From the NCBI GenBank assembly GCA_958510875.1, contig OY294067.1, positions 253,161,736-253,225,735 of the forward strand: DNA of 64,000 nucleotides, read 5' to 3'. This document shows positions 10,999 through 20,606 of this stretch, in pieces; the first letter of the stretch is position 1, and every line of letters starts with the position of its first letter. The translations under genes and the position numbers were made by a program. The stretch is from Endomychus coccineus. Its lineage: Eukaryota; Arthropoda; Insecta; Coleoptera; Endomychidae. The notes beneath the pieces were generated by a model. It had not been told where the DNA came from. It saw only the letters and a list, made by a program, of their open reading frames with translations, and did no database searches.

Positions 10999-12888
10999 TA
11001 GTCTAGAAGATAGATACATATTTTGGGCCGGAGATATAACATGTTGTCATATGTGTTTCAGCAATTATTAATCAGAGTATTTTATCCTATGTGAGTTGGA
11101 CCTCCCACCCCGCCTCATGTTAAGTTAGCCGCCCCAGAAAATATTCAATTTTGGAACTTGTTATCACACTTTGGTGTTTGGTGCTAGTCGGAGAGGGTCC
11201 TTTGGCGATCAATATTCAATAAATGCCAAAAAAATTTTTCCATGCTCCATGCCATTTACGAAAATCGAACGATATGGACCTATTTTGATAAAACAAAGTG
11301 CATTCGATTCGGGATGACGTCTAGAAAAAAGCTTACCGGTTAGTTTTTTGTGCAAATTTGTTATTATTTTTTTAGCCAAAAAATTTACCAATTTCCAAAA
11401 TTTCATCAAAACTAACCAGAAATCCTCAGTTAGGGGTTGTGGAGGTTTTTTTTTATGTTAAATGTTTAAAAATTTGTTAAAGGGGGGTCGTTACAAATTC
11501 AAATCAAAAACAAAATCGAATTCTAATTTTTTAATTTTTTAATTTGAAATAAATTCCCGCTTATCTGAAATTTTTTTCTATCTTCTCTACTCAGTCTTTT
11601 TATATTCCACACAGCATCTTTTACATATACTATGGACATATACGTAATAAAGACCGGGCGGGAGTAGCAGGTAGGTATTTTTCTTAAACTATCGAGTCTA
11701 CACTATACTATAACACCGCATCTATCAAATAACAAGATCTCTATGGCATCCACCGCTTTATAGAGCAGCTGTTTATCTAAACCGGTCCTCGCTCCCATCC
11801 CCCCAAAATGAAGACGCGGCGACGTATACGTGGACCACGCTGCTATTGTAATGTAGATACATAATAAATAATCACCACGTGTCACTTACTGTTGGATGCT
11901 GCTGTTGTTCAGATAAGTAAAATTTCTCATTCATCTTATGTGAAAATTATTTTGTTCTGTGGTTCAGTGAATATTATCAGAAACATTTTTTTAATAATTC
12001 AAATACATATTGTTCAATAAATAAAACATTGCTTCAATAAAGCATTCACGCTGCAAATTAATTAAAGTGATTTTCGGCTAAAAACATAATAACAAATTTG
12101 CACAAAAAACTAACCAGTAAGTTTTTTTCTAGACGTCATCCTGAATCGATTGAACTTTGTTTCATCAAAATCGGTCCATATCGTTCGAGTTTCGTAAGTC
12201 GGCCTGTTTTAATACCTATTTGACTCGAGTATTAGTTATGATCAAAATTGGAATGTGGTATAACACTATCTGACCAGGCGGAAAGTTTTTGTTATCAATG
12301 CTCATTACTCGAAAACCATACGCCAACATTTTCTATGCGTCCTTTTTCGAATATTTTGTTTGGGGATTGGAGTGGTTTGGGGGTATTGAACATGAAAGAA
12401 AATGTTGGCACTCACACAACCTTTCCTTTTACATAGAACCTACAAGTTGATGGAGGTGCCAACACTTTTTCTCAATTTCAGACGATTTGGCCTATTTTTG
12501 GCCAAAACATGGCCAAAATTATTGAAAATGGACGCATACAAAATGTTGGCGTATGGTTTTAGAGTAATAAGCATTGATAACAAAAAATTCCGCCTGGTCA
12601 GAAATTGTTATGCCATTTTCCAATTTTGGTCATAGCTAAAGCTGCCAGTGCTGCCAATTGCATGGAAAAAAAATGTTGGCATTTATTGATTATTGATCGC
12701 CAAGAGATCCGTTTTGACAGCACCAAACACCAAAGTGTTATTTTCTGGGGCGGCTAACTCAAAATGGGGCGGGGTGGGAGGTCCAACTCACATAGGATGA
12801 AATACTCAGATTAATATTTGTTAAAACGAAACACATATGCCAACATGTTATATCTCAGGCCCAAAATATGTATCTATCTTCTAGACTA
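10999..12888. mobile_element. Fold-back element, 1.9 kb
   Basis: The ends are inverted copies: TAGTCTAGAAGATAGATAC at 10999 and its reverse complement ending at 12888. Homology continues inward through GGAGATATAACATGTTG, the GGGCGG block (about 11125 and 12755) and, after a gap, a second paired stretch at about 11230-11360 versus 12080-12215. No transposase is visible. Flanking ATA occurs on both sides, and the TA at the termini would also suit a TA duplication; I cannot tell which is right. It is non-autonomous and of unknown superfamily. Confidence 0.75.
12233..12638. repeat. Nested 400-bp palindromic MITE
   Basis: Starts TAGTTATGATCAAAATTGG and ends with its near reverse complement CCAATTTTGGTCATAGCTA. 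Further paired blocks are CTGACCAGGCGGAA/TTCCGCCTGGTCAG, CCATACGCCAACATTTT and its complement. It lies in the right part of the larger fold-back element and has no partner in that element's left arm, so it is probably a later insertion. Confidence 0.7.
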
Positions 12889-13300
12889 ATAGTCAAAAGT
12901 GTGAAAAATAGAGGTCATTACTAAAATTTCATAGACCGCACGGAAATGAAAAACTCTTTTTGCATCGTTTTCATGATGGCTCACACATTGTTAGTCAGAA
13001 GAAAAGGGGCCTCGTGATTATTAGGTACTATTAATTAACGATGAAAAATCATCTTCAATTAACAAATGGAATGTCTTTTTTAACAAATGGAATAGATCGA
13101 GCTCTTTTAATCCAAAGTTTCTGAAATTTGATATCAGAAGTTTTTTTGGTCCGTTGAACCCAAATCTGAAGTCAGAAATTGGAAAATCTGGCCCGTTTGC
13201 TGAGAAACCCGGAAAATGTTACCAAATCTTAGCAACAAACAAAATCTTATCTCGGAATGTGATGTTGAAATAATAAGATGTTGTGATGTATCTCGGTACA
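12889..13300. other. No recognised feature
   Basis: About 410 bp of ordinary AT-rich sequence between two mobile elements. Confidence 0.5.
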
Positions 13301-13308
13301 ATATTCAC

Positions 13309-14584
13309 CAACGAGGTCTAGTATAGAGTAGACAAGTAGTGTGTTAAGCATAGTGAACCGCTGGTAACCTGTCGGACATTCTGTCCTTCTCGCACATGTA
13401 GTACGCTCGTAGTGCGCTCTCACTCGCACGGTCTCCCCTTCTACACCGAATTTTTAACTTTCAGGAAGTTGTTAAAATCGAATAGGCGCGCTTTTTAAAG
13501 TTGTGGAGCAGAAGAAGTAATATAGGGATCCGAAATGATAATAAGGTATCTGCTTTACCATTCCAGTATGGCGGACGAGTTGTCAGATTATTTGTTTACG
13601 TACATATGAAGCAATGCGGAATGCGTATATCTTGATTTTGTTTCTAATTTAAGTGGTTGTGAGGAGAGTAGATTTAATTTTGATTTCTGGGAAAGTCATA
13701 GGAAATATCGTATAACAAGATTTAGAGTTTATGAAATATAAACTTATGCCTCTTATAAAAATGCCAGGTGGAATCGAAAAAGTAATACGTACTTCAATCC
13801 CCAAGAGTGATAATTATGTTAAGTTATAAAACATAATATAATTTTATTATGTTAAATAAATATATTGGAAATGTGTATAAGTGTGTAACACAATAAAAGA
13901 AGTTGTCAGGTCGAGTTCATTTGCACAGGAGAATGTTATCAAACAGGTTTCATTTATTGTTTATTATATTATATTAGTCTTATTTGTATTAAAATTAAGT
14001 CTAAAACAAGAAATATAATAATAAATAATAGTAACATTGCTTGCAAATTGATTGTATGTATATCAGTACCTCTTTACAGCTTTATTAATAGAGGGGCTTA
14101 GCATCTGACGATAATACATATCTATTACCAGTATTGGTTATATATTTATCTTCAAAACGATCACTACAAACTGTAGAAGACTTCGATATTTGACTTTCTT
14201 GCAAATCAAAAAATTCACACCACTCTTTTTTAAATCTACAAAAAAAAATAAACAAACACGTAGGTTATGTATAGATTCTATCATATTATACGTATTTTAT
14301 TATAAAAAAAAACTTACTTAAAAAAACTCCTATATGGACTTAGCGAGTTTTTATTTTTCTTACAACATTTGCAAACGCCAACCATTTTTATTAGTATCAC
14401 AAAGAGTATGAGAATATAACAGAACTTTGAAATATAATATAACGCGCGCATACCGTCATAGTTGAGGAGAATTAAGGGGAAATCGTGCGACTGAGAGCGC
14501 AGTACATGTGTGCGAGAAGGACAGAATGTCCGACAAATTACCCATGAAAGGCTTAGTTGTCTACTCTATGTATAGACCTCGTTG
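13309..14584 (-). mobile_element. P-like element with THAP remnant
   Basis: The termini CAACGAGGTCTA (13309) and TAGACCTCGTTG (ending 14584) are inverted copies, followed inward by a second strongly paired block, TGTCGGACATTCTGTCCTTC, about 70 bp in. The element is flanked by a perfect 8-bp direct repeat ATATTCAC (13301-13308 and 14585-14592). P elements and hATs both make 8-bp duplications; the THAP-domain gene start just inside the right end favours the P superfamily. At 1.28 kb it lacks most of a transposase and is non-autonomous. Confidence 0.75.
14085..14385 (-). pseudogene. THAP zinc-finger remnant of a P-like transposase
   Basis: Exon 1 (14318-14385) begins at ATG 14385: MVGVCKCCKKNKNSLSPYR. 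An 82-bp intron (14236-14317) has a GTAAGT donor and a T-rich TTTTGTAG acceptor. Exon 2 (14085-14235) reads KEWCEFFDLQESQ..., then VCSDRFEDKYI and ends at TAA 14085. The order C-x2-C ... W ... VCSxxFE matches the C2CH THAP DNA-binding domain; the last ligand, normally the His of CSxHF, is Arg here. About 73 residues in all, the size of a THAP domain alone. The catalytic part is missing, so the product, if made, could not transpose and probably could not bind zinc normally. Confidence 0.65.
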
Positions 14585-14592
14585 ATATTCAC

Positions 14593-15130
14593 TGAAAGAA
14601 GGAATGTTCTGGAAAATTGGTGGAAAATTGCGTCGTTTCTGCATTATATTCCTATCTCGGTTCCCATCCAACTAGTTATATGTTTTCGTGGTCGCCGAAT
14701 ATCATATTATGATCATAAAATCAAAACCGACGATAATTTTCCGGAAAACTCCGAAAAATGTAAATTTATCATTTCTAGATGACGAACTTTGATTAGTTTG
14801 TCTTATGAAAAATTTTAGTTAGTATTACTATTAAATCACTTAAATTACGTTCAGATTTGGTTTATGCCTATGGAGTATATTGTCAACCAGCGAAGAATAG
14901 AATTGTGAAGACCTACCTTGTTAAAATGACATTATGATATTTTTCTATTGCATTTTATGACCCTGGATTAATAAAATATGTAGGATTTTACTGTTATTGG
15001 TTCAGTAGGTAATAAATAATACAGAAAATATAGTATTTTTGACTGTTTATTTATGTCAATATTTATTATGCATCCATAACTTTTGAATACTTAATAATAA
15101 TTATATTTTTATAATTCCCAGTTATTAATA
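14593..15130. other. No recognised feature
   Basis: AT-rich, no motif seen. Confidence 0.5.
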
Positions 15131-15760
15131 TTACCCTCTCGTCACAATCGCGATGTTTTTCAATTTAGCTGGCAGCTGCTGATGCGAAAGTAATTGCCCG
15201 TAGTACAAATTCCTTCCATATTGTATCTTCTTGAGCATCAATATAATTCCAGATCGTTGGATGGTGCATGGACATTTCATTCGGTAATCGTGTGTGTGAG
15301 CTTCGAATTGATTAGTCGTTCTATCTGTACCATCCAAAACGCGATTGTAGACAGATCAAAGTGTGGGCGGTAATAACGGATTCTGTCTTCCTCTACCCCG
15401 TTCTAGCAAGACTGCATCGCATTAGACAATCCATCGAACAAGTAGTTGATTGCATCATCCAAGTCCTCTTTAGGAATAAATGGGAAAGATGTCACCATAA
15501 TGGCTTGTTGCCTGAAATTACGATTACCTATTATATTGAGATAGCTGATTCATGTGTAAAAAATGTTTTTCCATGTTTTTCATCTAATGGGAAAAGCAAG
15601 CAAGAAGCTCTGCATTTGGAGAAGCCTTCATTGCATTTATGGTATCAAATCTTCTCTGGACTTTCTATTAGTGAATCTTTTATAACTATGGTATGCAGGG
15701 GACCATGCATAACAAGATGCCATCATAACGTAATTCTAGTATACAATTGATGGAGACAAA
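15131..15760 (-). pseudogene. Possible MULE-type transposase C-terminal remnant
   Basis: On the minus strand a patch at about 15370-15480 reads FPFIPKEDLDDAINYLFDGL, and after a stop and frame changes a second patch (15140-15310) reads DRTTNQFEAHTHDYRMK and LKKIQYGRNLYYGQLLS. The R-T-[TN]-N-x-x-E-x-x-H pattern followed by a Lys/Gln-rich segment is typical of the end of Mutator-like transposase domains in insects. The catalytic Asp boxes are not visible, so the assignment is tentative. Confidence 0.4.
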
Positions 15761-16254
15761 TGTTCCATAAACAAACGAATGTTTTGAGTTCTTTGAAATC
15801 TATGAAATATCAACATTCCCATGAGCTCAAATTGTTTCGGCAAACGATTATAATTATGACCAAAATACCTACATCCAGGATAAGTTCGCGTTCAAAAATT
15901 ATAATTCGGATCCGGTTCAGTGCCACTCAAGAGAAACTGTTCCTCAACATTGTTTGCACCTACAAGAACTTTATGTTTGTTTGGGGTGACGAATTCTCCT
16001 TAACTAACTGGGGTTGTTGGTGCAGCAGAGCTAGCGTGGAAACGCTCGTTGATTTTTTTGATAACTATCTCTGAAACTTCTTTGAATTGTACAAACTTGT
16101 TGTATCAAAGACGTACAGGAAACCACCGTCTGATGACTTACGTCTTTCTCAGAGTGGTATATGAATATCTTCCCAAAATTGTGTACAACATACTTTTTGG
16201 TGAATAAATTCTTATAAATCCCCATAAATTCTGTTATATCAAAAGTATATCCCG
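15760..16254. other. No recognised feature
   Basis: A 104-codon frame (15760-16074) has no family motif. It may be further decayed sequence of the MULE-like remnant beside it. Confidence 0.4.
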
Positions 16255-16375
16255 GTAGATTCCCAGCAAATCCTCACGAACTACCATAAATCGTCATAAA
16301 TCTCCATAAATTCTCATCAATCTCCATGAATCCTCATAAATCACTATAAATCATCATAAATCATTGCATGTATGA
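16255..16375. repeat. 10-bp minisatellite, part 1
   Basis: About eleven degenerate copies of a 10-bp unit near CATAAATCNT run head to tail (for example CATAAATCGT, CATAAATCTC, CATAAATTCT). Unit length is regular while bases 8-10 vary. Confidence 0.75.
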
Positions 16376-16467
16376 ACAATAAATAAACTCGTTTTACCCT
16401 ATATTATTATTTTAACGAAATAATAAATAAAACTACTCTGTTTTACTATCAATGATATTTAATATAG

Positions 16468-16510
16468 TCGTTACTATAGTTTCAACACTAAACGTGTCAT
16501 CTTCAGACGA
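16468..16510 (-). ncRNA. Hammerhead ribozyme (orphan, intact core)
   Basis: On the minus strand: stem I UCGU/ACGA (4 bp); core CUGAAGA, which fits CUGANGA; stem II GACAC-GUUUA-GUGUU with one bulged U; core GAA; stem III the palindrome ACUAUAGU; cleavage triplet GUA. Every invariant position is filled, and the layout, including the bulged U at the base of stem II, is the same as in the PLE hammerhead at 7258-7299 although the stems differ in sequence. No PLE coding remnant is recognisable beside it, so it is either a solo terminal repeat of another PLE family or an independent locus. Confidence 0.75.
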
Positions 16511-17112
16511 AAACTGAATTTAACAAATATTATATCTACTATATTACTATATTATTATTAATATTCACCTGGAAATTTGACTAATACTTGAGAGAAGTGT
16601 GGGTAAATTGTGCTTTTGGTTTAATAATGCCAACAAGAGATAAATATAGGTCTTTATGTTTGCTCTAAAACGTTCCATACACTATACAACTTGTCCTACG
16701 TCAAGTTGTATAGAGTATGAGTTGTTTAGGTTTGCTGAGAACTTAGGTTCGTTTGTTTGTGTTTTAGGGCAGAGTAGAGTAAAATTTGAATATGTTTGTT
16801 TGTAGCTCTAAGTTACAGCAGATCGAATCTAAACTTGTTCTAGCGCTGCTTGTTCTAGCTCTGCTCTAGTGTAGTCCGGGTAGTGCGTTTGATTGACAAA
16901 ATAACGCAAGCGTAAGCGAATATTGTGAGCTACTATTTGAAAAAAAAGGGGGACATAGCCCACAAAGCTAGTATAACTCAAGAATATACAACTATTACGA
17001 CCAATTATATGTAAGTATGAGACAAATTTTTGTCAAAAATGCAAAAAAAATCAAAAAGAAAGAAACTCAAATACAAATTAACTTCCCTCTTTTGTAGTAC
17101 TAACCAATCACT

Positions 17113-17496
17113 TCAGGAATATCTTTGTTTTGGAAAAGTTCTTCCTCGGCTTGCTTTATATTGATTTGTTATTTTATAACACTTGGGACAATAACACATA
17201 ATAGTAAACATTAGGTAGAACTCTGTGGCAATAGTTTCCACAAATTCACATATTCTATTAATTATATAGTAAAGAGTTCGAGAAGATATTTTAAATGTTT
17301 CAATCGCATCTCGGAAAGATGATCTTTGTGTACAGCATACCATATAAAAACTAATATCTTGTATTCTGGTGATACTGCATAGTATAAAAACAATGAACTC
17401 TTTGGATCTATTGTTTGTTTTCACAATTTTCAGGAGTAATATTAGAAATTGCAGAGTGAGGAAAGCGTTTGTTTGGAAAAATAATCGCACATGCAA
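17113..17496 (-). pseudogene. Harbinger-like (HARBI1-type) transposase fragment
   Basis: A 127-codon frame whose middle reads SSFRDAIETFKISSRTLYYI and INRICEFVETIATEF. This resembles the HTH-like stretch before the catalytic domain of PIF/Harbinger nucleases (the FRDVADxFxISxxTL...V pattern). The GxIDGThI catalytic box that should follow is not found downstream on this strand, so only the N-terminal part survives. The similarity is from memory of the family pattern and is moderate. Confidence 0.45.
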
Positions 17497-17654
17497 ACCT
17501 AATGAAAAGAACTCATACAGAAATTCACTATCTGCATGACAACACTAAAAACCAAAACAAAATCTCGAACAAAATAATATTTGATTCGGTATGGTATGTG
17601 GTATACGCGCATGCGTATAACATAAATAGCCAGTTTAAATCCTCTGTGAATACC

Positions 17655-17750
17655 CAATTAATAGTTGTAAATCATCAATAAATCATCGTAAATCCCCGAT
17701 GAATCATCATAAACCCCCTGAATTCTCTCAAATCCTCAATACATCACCGT
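17655..17750. repeat. 10-bp minisatellite, part 2
   Basis: A second, more diverged run of the same 10-bp type (TGTAAATCAT, CGTAAATCCC, CATAAACCCC). It may be the other half of the array at 16255-16375, split by the 1.28 kb between them. Confidence 0.6.
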
Positions 17751-17934
17751 AATTTTATCAAAAATTAGCTTAATCCTTTTCTAGTACACCATAAATGATT
17801 CAGATACACTGAATCTGGACAGAATAGTTTAAAATAGGAAATGATTCTAAAGTAAATATATAAGGAGAACATACTATTTATAACCTTCCTGTAGATACTT
17901 TAATTGCGACAATTAACTACTTAATGTTGATAGA

Positions 17935-18260
17935 ACGGTCGGTGTTCATCAGAAATCTCGTCTGTTCTTCCACCACGAGAGATCCCATATAGGCGAACAA
18001 GACGAGCTCAAACTAGTCACCCCTTCATTGTCAAGCACGAGACCTGCCGAACTTCTTTCTACCAGACTTCATTTTTCTATCGAACCGCGAAGTTGTGAAA
18101 CTCTTTACCTAGTGAGGCCTTTCCCCATGCCTATAACCTCCAAACCTCGAAGAAAAAATCGACTGCCTATCTCCGTTCCCAACATTCCACTACTGGGTTC
18201 ACACAATTTTTTTTCGAACGTTATAGGTTTCCTCTCGTGTAGTCAAAGTATAAAAAAAGG
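17935..18260 (+). pseudogene. LINE (CR1/jockey-like) ORF2 C-terminal fragment
   Basis: Across shifting frames it reads SVFIRNLVCSSTTRD, then a diverged ANKTSSN, then FLPDFIFLSN, paralleling the better preserved minus-strand copy at 30364-30725 (RSSEISSVLPPRD ... RTRRAQTN ... SYQTSFFYRMAKLWSSLP). This is the region after the RT palm in CR1/jockey-like LINEs. Stops and frameshifts throughout. Confidence 0.55.
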
Positions 18261-18499
18261 AATCAGGTACCGGATAGAAATTTCTTAATACCTAACATTT
18301 ATATCATAATGTGGTTTTGTCAGGATCAGAACAATAGATAGGTCGTTATCCTTTAATTATTCTCATAGAAATGATATTATAATTTGTCGTCAAGAAGGCT
18401 TGAGAACGCTGTCGTCAAATCTACCAGACGTCAAAATGACTCGCGCTTCAAAACGTCCCCGATTCAGTGTAAAACCGGTTGAAGTTTTTATCAATAATT

Positions 18500-19335
18500 T
18501 TCTTTTACTTGGAAATTACACAACGATACAGTTGTAATATGTGAGGGGGCAACCTGGAACGAGACTTGGGATAGAGCACAATCAGCTATGAATAATATAA
18601 AAAATTGGTTGGATGCAAACAATTTGAAATTGAACAATTCCAAAACTAATTTTATAGCATTTTCGCCAACGAAAGCAGGACAGGCACCCATCTTGGAACC
18701 CTCAAAAATAGGAAACTCCACAGATGATCAAACAGATTCTATAAAGTATTTGGAGATATTTTTTGACAAATATCTTAAATGGGGAAACCATATCGATTTT
18801 CTATCAAAAAAAAAACAAAAAACACATATATAGATTTTATTCCCTCAGGTGCATACTAATTAAGAAAAATTTATTGACTATTTATAACAGTCTGGTTGTA
18901 TCAGTCTTATATTACGGTGTGAATGGTTGGGGCTCTGCAAATAATTACTCCTTGAAACCATTAAAAATTATACAAAATTATGTCATCAGAATAATTTTTT
19001 CGATCCCCGCAAGGACAAGCATTAAACATATATTTATTTAAGAATCATTACCAAATATTAAAAGTCTACATATGTTCTCAGTAATCCAGTCGATACATAA
19101 ACAAAATAATACTGCGAGAGTAAATCATCTCTATACAACTAGAGCCATACAGAATGAGGAATATAAATACCAAAAATTTAATAAGACTGTTTGTCAGAAA
19201 AGGAAAGGTTGTATTGGTATAAGATTGTACAATTCACCTGTCAAATTGAAAAGCGTTAATGAAACACAATTTAAAATTCAGACTGAATTATACGTTATAC
19301 AAAATCACAATTTATTAAGCTCATTACTTAAATAA
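18500..19335 (+). pseudogene. LINE reverse transcriptase, C-terminal half
   Basis: A 5'-truncated non-LTR RT. It starts near the catalytic box, which has decayed from YADDT to HNDT (HNDTVVICEGATW, about 18515), followed by MNNIKNWLDANNLKLNNSKT, YLEIFFDKYLKWGNHIDFL, IYNSLVVSVLYYGVNGWGSA and LKIIQNYVIRIIF. Frames change at about 18830 and 19045. Jockey/I-type LINEs carry these blocks in this order. The C-terminal segment (19072-19335) ends at TAA and is followed by a T-rich tail. Related but different LINE remnants are at 45080-45780. Confidence 0.8.
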
Positions 19336-19749
19336 AACCCGACATCATTCTACCATGTTTTTGTATTTTTATATTTTATATTCTATATTTTATCTTTCTT
19401 TTAACCTAATTTTTTTTTTACATTATTTGTACTACGACTGGAACAATACATATCTAAAAAGTTATATTAAATTTCAATGCTATCGCACGTAATAAACAAC
19501 AAAACTCTTAAATTGATTGTTCAATTGTTCTATGACCCATTATTATTACAATTTTTAATGCATGTCTTAGCACACTGCGTAAACTTCTTCCAAATATACA
19601 TATTACGTATTTGTTACGTTCTTTTAGTTTAATTTTTTCTTTCGATTAGGTGTTATTCTTCTATTCATACTGAAAGAAGACTTTCCAGAATCTCTAAAAA
19701 AATATGGTAAGATGATCTTTTGGGAATTGAAAGTTTCAGACCACTCAAC

Positions 19750-19930
19750 TTAATGTTCTATTTTACCTGTGAATGAATATTTGAACCAACGATTTGCTGA
19801 TGGATCGATCGGTAGAAGAGCATGGCCGACAATATCACCATATTTCAACTCACTGAACAATCTCCTTGGGGAATATATTGAGTCTGAAGTTTATGTATCT
19901 AAGCCCGAGAATCTAGAATAGTTGGGAGCA
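19750..19930 (+). pseudogene. Mariner-type transposase C-terminal fragment
   Basis: In one frame it reads YLNQRFADGSIGRRAWPTIS, SPYFNSLNNLLGEYIESEVY, SKPENLE and then a stop. This parallels WIGRxGxxxWPARSPDLxxLDFFLWGxLKS in the two better preserved transposases of this window, with the SPDL, LDFF and LWG boxes mutated. No inverted repeats are evident around it. Confidence 0.5.
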
Positions 19931-20604
19931 CTAATTGTGTGGGAAGGTCGTGAAATATCAACCTAGACGTTCCTGGGAATTCATCGCAATTATAAGCCAC
20001 TACTGTTCTACTTGATAGGAGTCGGTGGGAGCAATATTAAGCATTTTCAAATGATGAATCATTGAACGACAAAAGAAGTTGAAGTAAAACAGCTTCAATA
20101 AGTACTGGTATTGAGGAACATATTCCTTAATTAATTATTAGTATTATCAATATAAATAACCCCTCTGAAGATGATTCGTAGGAATCAGTCGTATATTCGT
20201 GTTTCATACTCGATGTGATTAGTTTTCGGTCCGATGAGGATGAAACTCTGCCTCACGCAATTATGGATACTTGAGAAATCTTAGTATCTAGATGAATCTC
20301 TTGGGTACACGACTGTGCGCAGTCGTTCCGCTAACCATTACAAGTGGCATCCTCAGGGCAACCTGGAACTGACGTTTGCTTGTTTTATGGCCGATATTCA
20401 TAACTGGATAAATTCCACGTTCATGGTTTACTTATTTTGTACCACAAACATTGTCGTTTCGTGACCACAAATAGGAATTCTGAATCTACATAAAACTAAA
20501 TTCATTACAATATTCAAAACCCAAGAGGAATTACATTTTACACTAAGTGAAAAAATATTAACCATTATATCAAAATTGTATAATATTTATATACATGTTA
20601 TATA
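19931..20604. other. No gene; a hammerhead-like relic at 20165-20190
   Basis: AT-rich DNA. At 20165 a CUGAAGA core is followed by a perfect 6-bp stem (UGAUUC-GUAG-GAAUCA), but the GAAA core that should follow is absent. Confidence 0.4.
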
Positions 20605-20606
20605 TA

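Noticed and set aside
16255..16375. Regular short repeats as a CRISPR-like array
   Set aside because: The 10-bp units are contiguous with no spacers, in a eukaryotic context; it is a minisatellite.
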